64,000 nt of DNA from Strix aluco (lineage: Eukaryota; Chordata; Aves; Strigiformes; Strigidae): positions 16,020,825-16,084,824 of the forward strand of contig NC_133971.1 of NCBI RefSeq assembly GCF_031877795.1, given 5' to 3'. Positions 1 to 10,446 of this stretch are shown here, in pieces (within the stretch, counting starts at the first letter, position 1; each line of letters begins with the position of its first letter). The notes below the pieces were generated by a model. It worked only from the letters and a program-made list of their open reading frames with translations, was not told the origin of the DNA and searched no databases. Position numbers and translations under genes: made by a program.

Positions 1-3000
1 CATATATATGTATTTTTTTTATTAAGACTTAAAAAGTTAAGACTTAAATAAGTCACAGTTCTTGTGTACATGTGTACTATGCAGTAGCTCTTAGTGGAGA
101 TTTCACTGGCCTCCATGCTCCTGGAGAAGGGGACATGGCAACTCAGGGTGGGTGTGAAAAGGAACATGTAAGAGAAAGTTGTTCCCCAGGTGGTAATGGC
201 CACTTTTCTCTCTTCTCCAACAGAGACACACTAAATTCATTTGTTAGAATTATCTTGATAATGAATAACCTATACCGCTTGTTTTCTACTATATCATTCT
301 CTTAAATCTTCACTGTGATTTACATATGCATACACAAGTCACCACAAAATTTCTGTTAAGATCACCATCAGCTGAAAAGAATTATAGTTGCCTCATGTTA
401 TTAACCACACCAAAACTTACTTTTTGGACTTCTTGTTCAAATTCCAGAATGCCGACTTGCTTGCCTGGGTTTTGAAGGAGTATGAGACTGACTACAAGTG
501 AGACCAACAGAAAACCAAACTTCTCACTATTACTGATGTGTTTGATACCCGATCCAGCTACTGAATTAGTGATGACGAAACAACTTTGAAGTAGTACCAA
601 AACTGAAGGCCTAAATTATATATGATGCTTCTAGCTTTTTTATCCCTCTCTTTCTTTAGTCTCCTGTTCCCTGCTGCTAGTGTTGACTGTGTGAAGTCTT
701 TCAGCAGCCCTCTTTTTCACTGCAGGTGGAGCACAAACACTTCTAAATGTTACTATTCATGCCTGTAATGACGGTCATAACCCAGATACTCATGTCAGGA
801 ATGCTGTGGTATGAAAGTGTAGTGCTCCTTGCTGTCATGTCTCTGTTCAAATGACTTCCTGGTCATTAACTAGTCCCAACATCATAATTCTGGGGCAAAC
901 ATCTGTATTTTCCTCTGCCTAATGAAAGAGCTTAGGGGAGAATTCTGTTACTACACTGCCAATACAAACCAATCACCTCTTCCTTAAGGAACATATTAAT
1001 AGCTTTTCAGGAAAAAAGAACCTGCCCTGTGCTAGCTTGATTTTTCAAGATATTTTAATAACAATTTATCTTTTACCAGAGTAGCCATCAGGGACAGAGA
1101 TATAAAAATGTTGTTTTACTCTGAGTAATTTTGAATATGAAACTGGGTAAGAATTAGAAACTTATTTCAACAGCTATAATGTACTGAGATATGAATATAT
1201 TTTCAAGCCATTAAAACTCTGAGGGGCCAGATGGCTGCCAGTGGCAAAGGTCTGTGATTTTGATACATTCACCCTTGTTCAATGACTCTTCAGAAAAATC
1301 TGGAAAATTTCACAACACAAAAATTCTTCCTTATAATCAAGCCTTTCAGACCACTTTGTGCCACAGGATGGTGAAGTTTTCTCCTGACCACATTGATCCT
1401 TTATCTCTCTTCAGTCTTTCTGATAACCCACAGGGTTGTGTGAAGGAGTTGGAGATAAACTGCTGGGCCTGACAACTAATGGAAAAGACCTTCTCTGGAT
1501 AGCTCAGGGCTTATACCTGGGGCCAGGGTCCAGCTGTTTCAAAAGTCATTGTCATCAACTAGGAATCCAGGCCCTCAAGCCCAGATTTGGTGAACGAAAA
1601 CTGGGTCTGAGATTGGGAGGGTCTGAGATGATAAAAGAGGGGGTCAGATGGGGTATGGCACCTTCTGCGGTCAGGTCTTTCATGAAACCGGTGCTACACA
1701 GAGTCAAGAAATAGTCTTAAGGGGAGGGGAAGGCTGATCTGTTATGCTCTCAAGTGTCCCAGGGCTACTGTGGCAAGTAAAGCAGAAGTAGCAGGAATAC
1801 ATATTAGCGTAGCAGCTGACTGGAGCATGGGGCAAGTTGCCACCTTCCTCATTGCTTTGTGGTTGGTCATATCAAATGCAACAAAGTTCATAAGTCAGCT
1901 CACCAAGACAGAGATCCTCCTCAACTGCTTCAGCAGTAGTACCCAGGAAGGTGCCTGCAGGGAAAGACAGTCCTTACAGCAGTAACAAGGCAGCTGACAG
2001 AGAAGGTGAAGGCCACAGCTGCAGCAGTGGCCACATCCTGCATGGCCCGAGCCTTCAACCTCAGTGCAATCCTGTGACTACCTTTTGCACTTGCAGAAAT
2101 CACATGAGGAAGGGAAGAGCAGCTCCTTGGTGGTTCTGTGCCCTTCATATTCCCACCTCTGCCATGGCCAGATCTGAGAGGCACTAGCTCCTCTGACAGC
2201 TGCCCACCAGTCCAGGACAAGGTTGGCCAGCAGAGTCCTGGTCTCCTGTGCAGAAGCAGTGGAGCCACAGGCACAGTTGGTGCAATGTGCAAGAGCGCTA
2301 TCCTGGCAAATTGTGCTTAGGACCATCCCTAGGTGCGCTTGAATTTATTAGGGTTGGTGCAGATGTGCTTTATCACTTGTCAGCCTCCCACAGCTTCTCC
2401 TCAGCTTCTGGAGCTATATAAGCAAGCCTCATCCTTTCCTCCTGATGCACAGCTGTATGCAAATACTGAAGGTATGTGAGGGGATTCTTCAAGGCTCTTG
2501 TGACTCTCCCTCCTTGAGACCTGCTGTCTTGAGACATTGTGGCAAAATTAAGATTAATGAGAGATTTACAACAAATACAATTTGTCAGGAAGTAGTATTT
2601 GAGGACTCACATGGGATGCTGAGATGCTCTGCCTCTCAGAGGAAAGTATGTTGCTCCTTAAAACTGCATGATCTTACCAGAGGGTGATGTGCAGGATCTA
2701 GTAGCTGTGAAGGACGAGAGCTAAAGCCTGAGCACAGCATGGTTGTGTGTCTGGACTCAGGAAGTATCTGGTCTCCCTGCTTCATCTGTAACTAACTCCA
2801 GCTTTTAAATGAAGAGCTGTAGTTCTCCCTGACTTTTTAACCTCGAAACATTATAGACATAACCAGCAACTAACTGGCTTTAAATAATTAGCATGGTCTT
2901 ATACACATATATTCCAGAGCTTCATCCAGGGAAAAAAAATAAATTACCTTTGTTTGAAGTCCACATCCTTTAGTGACAGATTTAAGGTAGAGCTAGCTCT

Positions 3001-3311
3001 TGCTGCTGCCCGTAATGTGCCTGGACCTGGACCATGCACAAAAATGTAATTTAACCTGGGCAGGTATCACAGTAACACAACTGAGCCACTCCTAAGACTG
3101 GTAACAGACCTACTTGATAGCAACTGCTGTATAAATCGGTAATGCAAGACACACTGCACAGCATAGATAAAACTTCAGAGGCAGATCTTACAGAGCATCC
3201 AACACACGCGAGCAACAGCTACAATATGTAAGAGAATGCTATGACAGCTCAGAAATCAAGTATAGGGGTTGAGAGTGTTTGGATTAGGTTAAGAACCAAT
3301 AAAGCAGATCT
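1..3311. other. Intergenic spacer, no gene recognised
   Basis: AT-rich spacer up to the CR1 element. A GC-richer patch at about 1430-2330 carries several short overlapping open frames on both strands (the longest is 120 codons, minus, 2292-1930). None resembles a family I recognise, and none has clear splice sites in the right place. I see no CpG island, tRNA or other RNA gene. Confidence 0.6.
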
Positions 3312-5748
3312 TGCTGTGGGAGTCTTATAGACCTCCCAACCAAAGCAGTGAGGTGGATGAAGCTTTCTACAAACAGTTGGGAGAAATCTCACGGTCACTT
3401 GCCATTGTTCTTGTAGGGGACTTTAACCTCCCAGGTATCTGCTGGGATCACTTCACAGCTGAGAAGGAACAATCCAGGAGGTTCCTGGAATGTGTGGAGG
3501 ATAACTTCCTCATACAGCTGGTGAGTGAGCTGACCAGGGAAGGTGCCCTCCTGGACCTGCTTCTTGTGAACAGGGAAGAGCTTGTGGGGGAAGTAAAGGT
3601 TGGAGGCTGTCTAGGGTGCAGTGATCATGAGATGATCGAATTTTTGACCCTTCAAGAAACAAAGAGAGGGGTTAGTAAAACTGACACCTTAGACTTCCGG
3701 AAGGCTAACTTCGACCTCTTCAAGAGACTGGTTAACAAAATCCCTTGGGAGGCTGCCTTGAAGGAAATGGGAGTCCAGGAAGGCTGGACATACTTCAAGA
3801 GAGAAGTCTTAAAGGCACAGGAGCAGGCTGTTCCCGCGTGCCCAAACACAAGCAGGCAGGGAATGAGACCGGCCTGGCTAAACAGGGACCTTTGGCTGGA
3901 TCTCAAGAACAAAAGGAGAATCTATTGCCTTTGAGAAGAGGGGCCAGGTCTCTCATGAAGACTATAAAGTCGTAGTGAAGTTATGCAGGGAGAACATTAG
4001 GAGAGCCAAAGTGCAGCTAGAGCTCAACTTGGCTGCAGCTGTTAAGGATAACAAAAAACCTTTCTATAAATTCGTTAACAGCAAGAGGAGGATTAGAGAA
4101 AATCTCCCTCCCCTACTGGATGCAGAGGGAAACATGGTAGCAAAGGATGAGGAAAAGGCTGAGGTGCTCAACGCCTACTTTGCCTCAGTCTTTAGCAGTG
4201 GAACAGGCTGTTCCTTGAACACCCAGCCTCATGAGCTGGGACATGGGGAGGGGAAACAGACTGAGGCCAGCACAGTTGAAGAGGAGGTGGTCAGAGACCT
4301 GCTACACCACTTGGATGCACACAAGTCTGTGGGACCGGATGGGTTACACCCAAGGGTGCTGAGGGAGTTGGCAGATGTGCTCACCAAGCCGCTGTCCATG
4401 ATTTACCTGAAGTCATGGCTAAGGGGGGAGGTCCCATTGGACTGGAGGGTGGCAAATGTGACAGCCATCTACAAGAGAGGCAGAAAGGAGGATCTAGGAA
4501 ACTATAGACCTGTCAGTCTGACCTCGGTGCCAGGGATGGTCATGGAGCAGGTCATCTTGTGTGCCGTCACAAGTCATGTAATGGACAACCAGATGATCAG
4601 GCCCAGTCAGCATGGGTTTATGAAAGGCAGGTCCTGCCTGACAAACCTGATCTCCTTCTACGACAGGGTGGCCTGCTTATTGGATGAGGGAAAGGCTGTG
4701 GATGTTGTCTACCTTGACTTTAGTAAGGCCTTTGACACCGTTTCCCACAGCGTTCTCCTGGTGAAACTGGCTGCTCGCAGCTTGGATGGGCACACAATTC
4801 GCTGGGTAAAAAACTGGCTGGATAGCCAGTGTTGTGGTGAATGGAGTTAAATCCAGTTGGCAGCCAGTCACAAGTGGTGTCCCCCAGGGCTCGGTTTTGG
4901 GGCCACTCCTGTTTAACATCTTTATTGATGATCTAGATGAGGGGATCGAGTGCACCCTCAGTAAGTTTGCAGATGACACCAAGTTAGGTAGGAGTGTTGA
5001 TCTGCTCGAGGGTAGGGAGGCTCTGCAGAGAGACCTGGACAGGCTGGAGCAATGGGCTGAGGCCAAATGCCGGGTGCTGCACTTGGGCCACAACAACCCC
5101 AGCAGCTCTACAGGCTTGGGGAGGAGTGGCTGGAGAGCTGCCAGTCAGAGAGGGACCTGGGGGTGTTGATTGACAGCCGGCTGAACATGAGCCAGCAGTG
5201 TGCCCAGGTGGCCAAGAAGGCCAATGGCATCCTGGCTTGTGTCAGAAATAGCGTGGCCAGCAGGGGCAGGGAAATGATCTTACTTACCCCTGTACTCAGC
5301 ACTGGTGAGGCAGCACCTCGATGACTGTGTTCAGTTTTGGGCCCCTCACTACAAAAATGACATTGAATTACTCGAGCATGTCCAGAGAAGGGCAACGAAG
5401 CTGATGAAGGGCCTGGAGCACTTGTCATACGAGGAACGGCTGAGGGAACCGGGGTTGTTTAGTCTGGAGAAGAGGAGGCTGAGGGGAGACCTCATCGCCC
5501 TCTACAACTACCTGAAAGGAGGTTGCAGAGAGCTGGGAATGAGTCTCTTTAACCAAGTAACAAGCGATAGGACAAGAGGTAATGGCCTCAAGTTGTGCCA
5601 GGGAAGGTTTAGACTGGATATTAGGAAGCATTTCTTTACAGAACGGGTTGTTAGGCGTTGGAATGGGCTGCCCAGGGAGGTGGTGGAGTCCCCATCCCTG
5701 GAGGTGTTTAAGAGTAGGGTCGACATAGCGCTGAGGGATATGGTGTAG
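3311..5748 (+). pseudogene. CR1 ORF2 remnant (endonuclease + reverse transcriptase), frameshifted
   Basis: Broken coding region of the CR1 above. Frame pieces are 3311-3934 (C-terminal endonuclease, with VGDFNLPGICWDHF and a CSDHEMIEF motif), 3975-4850 (start of the reverse transcriptase, with VGPDGLHPRVL, YRPVSLTSVPG and the palm motif [13 protein letters not shown]), 4834-5169 ([14 protein letters not shown], then catalytic FADDTKL), 5067-5324, and 5305-5748 (C-terminal region with VQFWAPHYK and [13 protein letters not shown]). The pieces lie in different frames, so there are at least four frameshifts. Against the copy at 56-57 kb, some can be placed: loss of bases near 4830, an in-frame 24-bp deletion near 5066, and a 1-bp loss near 5095. 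It cannot make an active enzyme. Confidence 0.93.
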
Positions 5749-5839
5749 TTGGGAACTGTCAGTGTTGGGTCAATGGTTGGACTGGATGATATTCAAGGTC
5801 TTTTCCAACCTAGACGATTCTGTGATTCTGTGGTTCTGT
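3312..5839 (+). mobile_element. CR1 LINE retrotransposon, 5'-truncated
   Basis: A non-LTR retrotransposon of the CR1 family, about 2.5 kb. It begins inside the endonuclease domain of ORF2 and runs through the reverse transcriptase to a typical CR1 3' tail: a 'ttttccaacct' sequence followed by copies of the ATTCTGTG octamer ending near 5839. The 5' half of the element (ORF1 and the start of ORF2) is absent, as expected from incomplete reverse transcription. Its 3' 1.2 kb is very similar to the minus-strand copy at 56086-57289, so both belong to a young subfamily. I see no target-site duplication, which is normal for CR1. Confidence 0.96.
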
Positions 5840-8137
5840 AATACCCTTTCAGTTGCTCCCCTAATCAGATTAGAAAGCCCATGCTAAAGTATTGAGGACG
5901 TGACAGACTGTGTGTCTGTCTTCTGCCTTTGCCTACTAGTTTAAGCACATAGTGAAAAGTTTTGCATATTTCTCTTCAAAACAGCAGCTTAAGTATAAAG
6001 TTACGTATATGGATCTTAATTCTTTAAGTTATCCTTACACAGAATTGATATGCAAAGGTGGTAATATTCACAAAGGACTGACATTCAGAGTTATCCTGTA
6101 AAAAAAATAGAAACTTCTTTAGTGTTTAAATACATGGTATTTCTTAACATACCTCTGAGATACTTCACTACATTGGTTGAAAATATGTTCATTCCAGCCT
6201 GTTCAGAAAGACCCTTTGATCCTTTTAGGTGCTGGTAGACTGCAGTCCAAACACGTGCTGCTGACATCATGATTTTCCAAGGTGATGTGAGCTTGCTTCA
6301 TCCCTGTGGGTGAACCTCAGCCCCTGGCCTCTAAGCACAAGTGGGACTGCAGCAGTTCTAATGGGGTCGCTACAGGGAGAGTCAGTCAGGATTGTATTTT
6401 CTATCATAGCCAAAAAATCTGACAGTCACTGTTTGAAAGAGGAAAAAAAGAAGGCTGGGGCAGGGGTTGAAGGGAAAAGGAGGTTGCTATTCATGTGATC
6501 AGTGGTCTTTGATGTGCAAAGATCTCCCAGGTCACAAGAAATCAGAAGGATCAGTTCTCCTGAAATGCCGCACAGATCCAGGAGACTGGCAAAACCCCAG
6601 CATGACAATATGTGGAAGAACACATCAGTGCTGAGTGAAGGTGTCAGTAGCTGAAAGAAGGCATGCTCTATGTGCGTAGGGCATGGCCAGTCATTGCACA
6701 CCTTGTACAAAGCCACGTGAGCCAATGCAAACAATTCTGTATGTTCTAAATTTCACTGAAAACGTTTGTCTCCATTATGTAAGATTCCATCTTGGATTTT
6801 TTTTCCCCAATAAATATGCAGGACAGCTTGAAATCCATCTTTGCTGTAAGAAGCTGCAAATCATTAATGTTCAGTGCTCTGTGCAGATGTTCTCAGTGCC
6901 TATAACTCATCTTTTCAGCCATCATAGTAATAGGACATGGTAGTATCCCACAAGTTATGTATTCTTTCCTATGGCTGAGAAGGTGACTTCAGTAACTTTG
7001 CTAATAAAATGCTGCATAGCCATCCTGGAAAATCCTGATCAAGCAGATATCTACAAAGCCCTTTCCCCCAGTGATTTCTCTTTGAAATAAAAATTTTTAA
7101 AGTTGAGAGCCTTGGAGGGTTCTTTAGATGATGTTTCCCCTTGGAATCCAGTAAGGCAGCATCTGCATTTTTCTGAGGTTTTCAGGTGAAGTGAACCATA
7201 AGATTGGTCCCAAGTAAACATTCATCTTTACCTAGAAATGGCCTCATTACTCAGCAGGTCATACATTCATTACTGGTTCTTGTCTCGAGAGCTTGCAGAG
7301 TCACCTGGAGTCTCGTCTAAGTGTTTTAGTACTGGCAAAAATGGGTATTAATGATTTGCCCTAATAGGGCCACATTGTAAGATTTGATTTGAATGCCACA
7401 GAGTAACTGGGCCATCTAGAGCTGACCTGCCCGAAAATGTCAGCGCAGCATGCGACTATTGAGAGAGTTAGGCGCTGCTGTTTCGATTAGTCATTTTACG
7501 ACTCTGTCCCTAAATCCATCCATTCAGCCTTTTTTTGGCTTAAAGCCAACACCAGCTGCTCAGGCTGGGAACTGCCTTCTCTTAGGAAGACCAAAGGAAA
7601 TGTTGATTTGTGCTGTGTCTATCTGAACCAAAGATCAGCAGGGGAGACTTTCTTCCAACCACAAATGAATTCAAGGCTGTGGGTGACAGGTAGGCCACTG
7701 CTGTAGCTTATAATGACTAGTTAAATTCCCAGCTGCATACTTTACTTGCAAGTTAAATTAAGATATTGTACAAAGAGGGTTCCAAATGTAGGTGTCTTCC
7801 TTTCTTAAAATAATCCTTAAAAAGCAGTCACATGCCTAAAACCCTGTGATGTGGTAAAAATTTTCTGTCAAGCCATGACAGGTACTGATGGGCTATGCAG
7901 TATTTGAATGCAAATCTGACTTCAGCTCTGACATTAGCAAGATGCTGTCTGTTGAGATAGCTGTCACTGGAGTCATCACTGTTACTCAAAAGTGTAGATG
8001 TACACTAGATTAAATACAGGCATCACAATTATAAATAAAGTGAAGTGGTTACCAATTGTGGTGACTGATTTCAGAAAAATGTGGTGGTGTCCACTTTTCA
8101 GCAATGATATTCATATAGTCTGTGTCTGATTATAGGA
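5840..8137. other. Intergenic spacer
   Basis: AT-rich sequence between two CR1 remnants. Only short chance frames (the longest is 102 codons, minus, 6734-6426). No gene, RNA or repeat recognised. Confidence 0.6.
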
Positions 8138-8245
8138 TCTTAGGACAATTCAAGTTGGAAGGGACCTTCAGAGTGCAACCTCCTGCTCAGAGCAGGGTCA
8201 GCTACAAGGTCAAAGCAGGTTATGCAGGATTTGTCAAGTTACTTC
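8138..8245 (-). mobile_element. Old CR1 3'-end fragment
   Basis: The plus strand reads as the reverse complement of a CR1 tail: 'caagttggaagggacctt' followed by 'cctgctcagagcagggtcagct' and 'aaagcaggtt', which are standard words of CR1 3' ends. The octamer tail is degraded. This is an old, diverged insertion and its inner boundary is uncertain. Confidence 0.72.
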
Positions 8246-8280
8246 CATATGCATCAGTCTCTGCAAGAGTTTTGTGCAGC

Positions 8281-8529
8281 TCATCCTCAGTTTTGATCCT
8301 TGCCCTCACCTCCTTTCCTCCTGCCCAGTCTGGGGATCACATACAGATGTTACACTCAGCAAGACAGTCTCCAAAGTTTGCACAAAATTGTTTAATATAC
8401 ATGTTAACAAAATACTGGAAAACACAACTCAAAACGCCTCTGTGCTTATCCATATCTAATTAAGTTTAATTCATCCTTAGTTTTGATCCTTGCCTCACCA
8501 CCTTTCTTCAGGCTTAGGATCTCACACAG
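8281..8529. repeat. Diverged direct repeat, two copies 190 bp apart
   Basis: The segment at 8281-8346 (beginning tcatcctcagttttgatcct) recurs at 8471-8529 (tcatccttagttttgatcct, then a shortened match ending in cacacag). The first 20 bases differ at one position and the rest is about three-quarters alike. It looks like an old tandem duplication with a unit of about 190 bp. Confidence 0.75.
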
Positions 8530-8650
8530 TAGCTTTCAATTTCTGCATTAAAAAGTGTTTAGAAAAATGTACTGTATTTCTTGGCATGTAGCTGTCACTT
8601 TAGTATGAATGTCTCAAAAGAAATATTTTATTTTATACAGCATAATTATA
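8507..8650 (+). repeat. Inverted repeat, left arm (unidentified family)
   Basis: About 144 bp that reappear in reverse complement at 10300-10446. The core at 8552-8582 is 31 bases identical in both arms, followed after two mismatches by another identical stretch including atgtagctgtcacttta. It overlaps the second copy of the direct repeat. No known avian element was recognised. It may be two copies of an old interspersed repeat inserted in opposite orientation, or a local inverted duplication. Confidence 0.85.
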
Positions 8651-10299
8651 TTGCTGGGCTGCACACTAACAGCAGATCTGAAGCAACTGGCTTGACAGCT
8701 CTTTCACATATGTCATTTTTATGTCCTCAAATACAGACTTCCAGTTTATTTTCTGTGATTAGAGGTGTCTGTTGTTGATACTACAGTCCAGCTTGGCAGT
8801 TGAATACAGGGTTGTGTGAATTTGCTGCCCTATTTCCACCAGAGCCTGCCACATCATTATTTTTCCTTGGAAAGATCTTAAACAGATGTTTTTATACTTT
8901 TAAGCACTTCAGATAGATACCTCCATTTGTTAAACTACGGATGGTAAATCTTTAACATAATACCAGCAGAAACATTTCCAAATCAACACCAGTCCTTCCT
9001 GTCTGTGCGGGAATTGATCTTTGAACAAACTGGGGAAGGAACTCCACAATGAAGTATCCTGGACACACTCCTCTCTCGCCTCAAAGAACTTGGTTCCCAG
9101 CTGCCTGCAAATGGTAGTGCTAATGCTGGAAGTTACCAATACTGAAAGTTAGGAGAAGGCACTCAGACAACTTCTTTTGCCCCTTCTTTAGCTTCTGTAT
9201 ACCAAGCACACTCTCCTCTTGGGCTGAAAGTATGACTCAGACCTATGTGAGGAAATATCAAGATCCTCATGAGTCTTAATCATTATCCTCCACCAGATGT
9301 CAGGGAGCTTTCAAAGTTTTTCAGAGGCAAAACTCAAGTTCTTATCCGTCTGCTCAGTACTAATTAACATACAGTCTGGACAAGACCAAAATATACCTAG
9401 AATGACAGCACAGGAAGAAAAATCGTTAGCAAGACAACTTCTGTGAAACATTTATTGCATTGTATGACCACAAACATTCAGAGCTGATGTTGCCACCATT
9501 CTGCACAGTAACTTTAATAAGCCATTGTTTTGTCTCTGTGCTTATGAAGAATGTCTTTAAATGATGAAATTACCTTGAATATCTATCTATGACCCCCACA
9601 AGGCCATTTTGGACAACCAAGGCTGAGCTGCTCTGGTGGCTTTCATGTAACTTTGCTGCATCCTGCTGCAGAGTGGTATGGAGAGGTGTGGTAGATTTGC
9701 CACTGAGCAAGTGAAGACTGCCTTTGTTACCATTCCCTAAAGTCAGGAAACGTAGGAAAGTTGCCCAGGAAAAGAGAACAGTTGCTGAAACAATTCATGT
9801 ACAGGAGCTGCATTCAACAACAGGGTGTCTGAGGAATAAAGTTTTTCTCTAATCAGAGTTAAGAACAGGTTTTTTGTCTTTGTTTGTTGGTGAAAAATCA
9901 AAAATTATACATTTTTATGGATACCTGAGAGACTTACTAGTCATAATAGAAAACCTTACATAAAATCCAGTTTCTATTAGTGTTTAAATAACTATTCAAA
10001 GTGAAAACAATCTGCGTTATTCTGCACAGTGGGTGAAAAAGAAATATAAATCACACAGGATTCAAGCTGAAATCTCATTCTGGTGACTAAGGTAATTATT
10101 TTCAGAAGAAGCCCATACATAAGACATATGATAACAGAAACGTAACTAATAATTTTTAAAACCTGTAAATTGTAGCGGCTCCTTTTCCCCCCCTTATCTG
10201 CTTCACCAATGCCATCACAAAGTTATCACCCAGCCAGCAGAGGAGGTAGCAGTACAGCAAATATGTGCAAGGAATTGGGAAGCAGATACTGTGATAAAA
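8651..10299. other. Spacer between inverted-repeat arms
   Basis: About 1.65 kb between the two arms. No transposase-like frame and no recognisable gene: the longest frame is 69 codons (minus, 9139-8930). Weak resemblance between the two inner flanks suggests the repeats may extend further than annotated. Confidence 0.5.
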
Positions 10300-10446
10300 T
10301 GTAATTATGCTATATAAAAAATCTATTTCTTTGGAGACATTCACATTAAAGTGACAGCTACATCCTAAGAAATACAGTACATTTTTCTAAACACTTTCTA
10401 ATGTGAAAATTGGAAGTTACTGTGCAAGATCCTATCTAAACCTGAA
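10300..10446 (-). repeat. Inverted repeat, right arm
   Basis: Reverse-complement partner of 8507-8650. Reading the minus strand from 10446 gives ttcaggtttagataggatct, then a 31-base block identical to 8552-8582, then the atgtagctgtcactttaa stretch, ending near cataattaca. Beyond 10446 a weaker match to the sequence left of 8507 may continue. Confidence 0.85.

Noticed and set aside
382-600. 72-codon minus frame at the window start, considered as an AGGF1 exon
   Set aside because: No similarity to the FHA, G-patch or OCRE regions of AGGF1, and no convincing splice sites.
5108-5428. Minus-strand frames opposite the CR1 reverse transcriptase
   Set aside because: Antisense shadows of the CR1 coding sequence. 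The same frames recur opposite the 56-kb copy.
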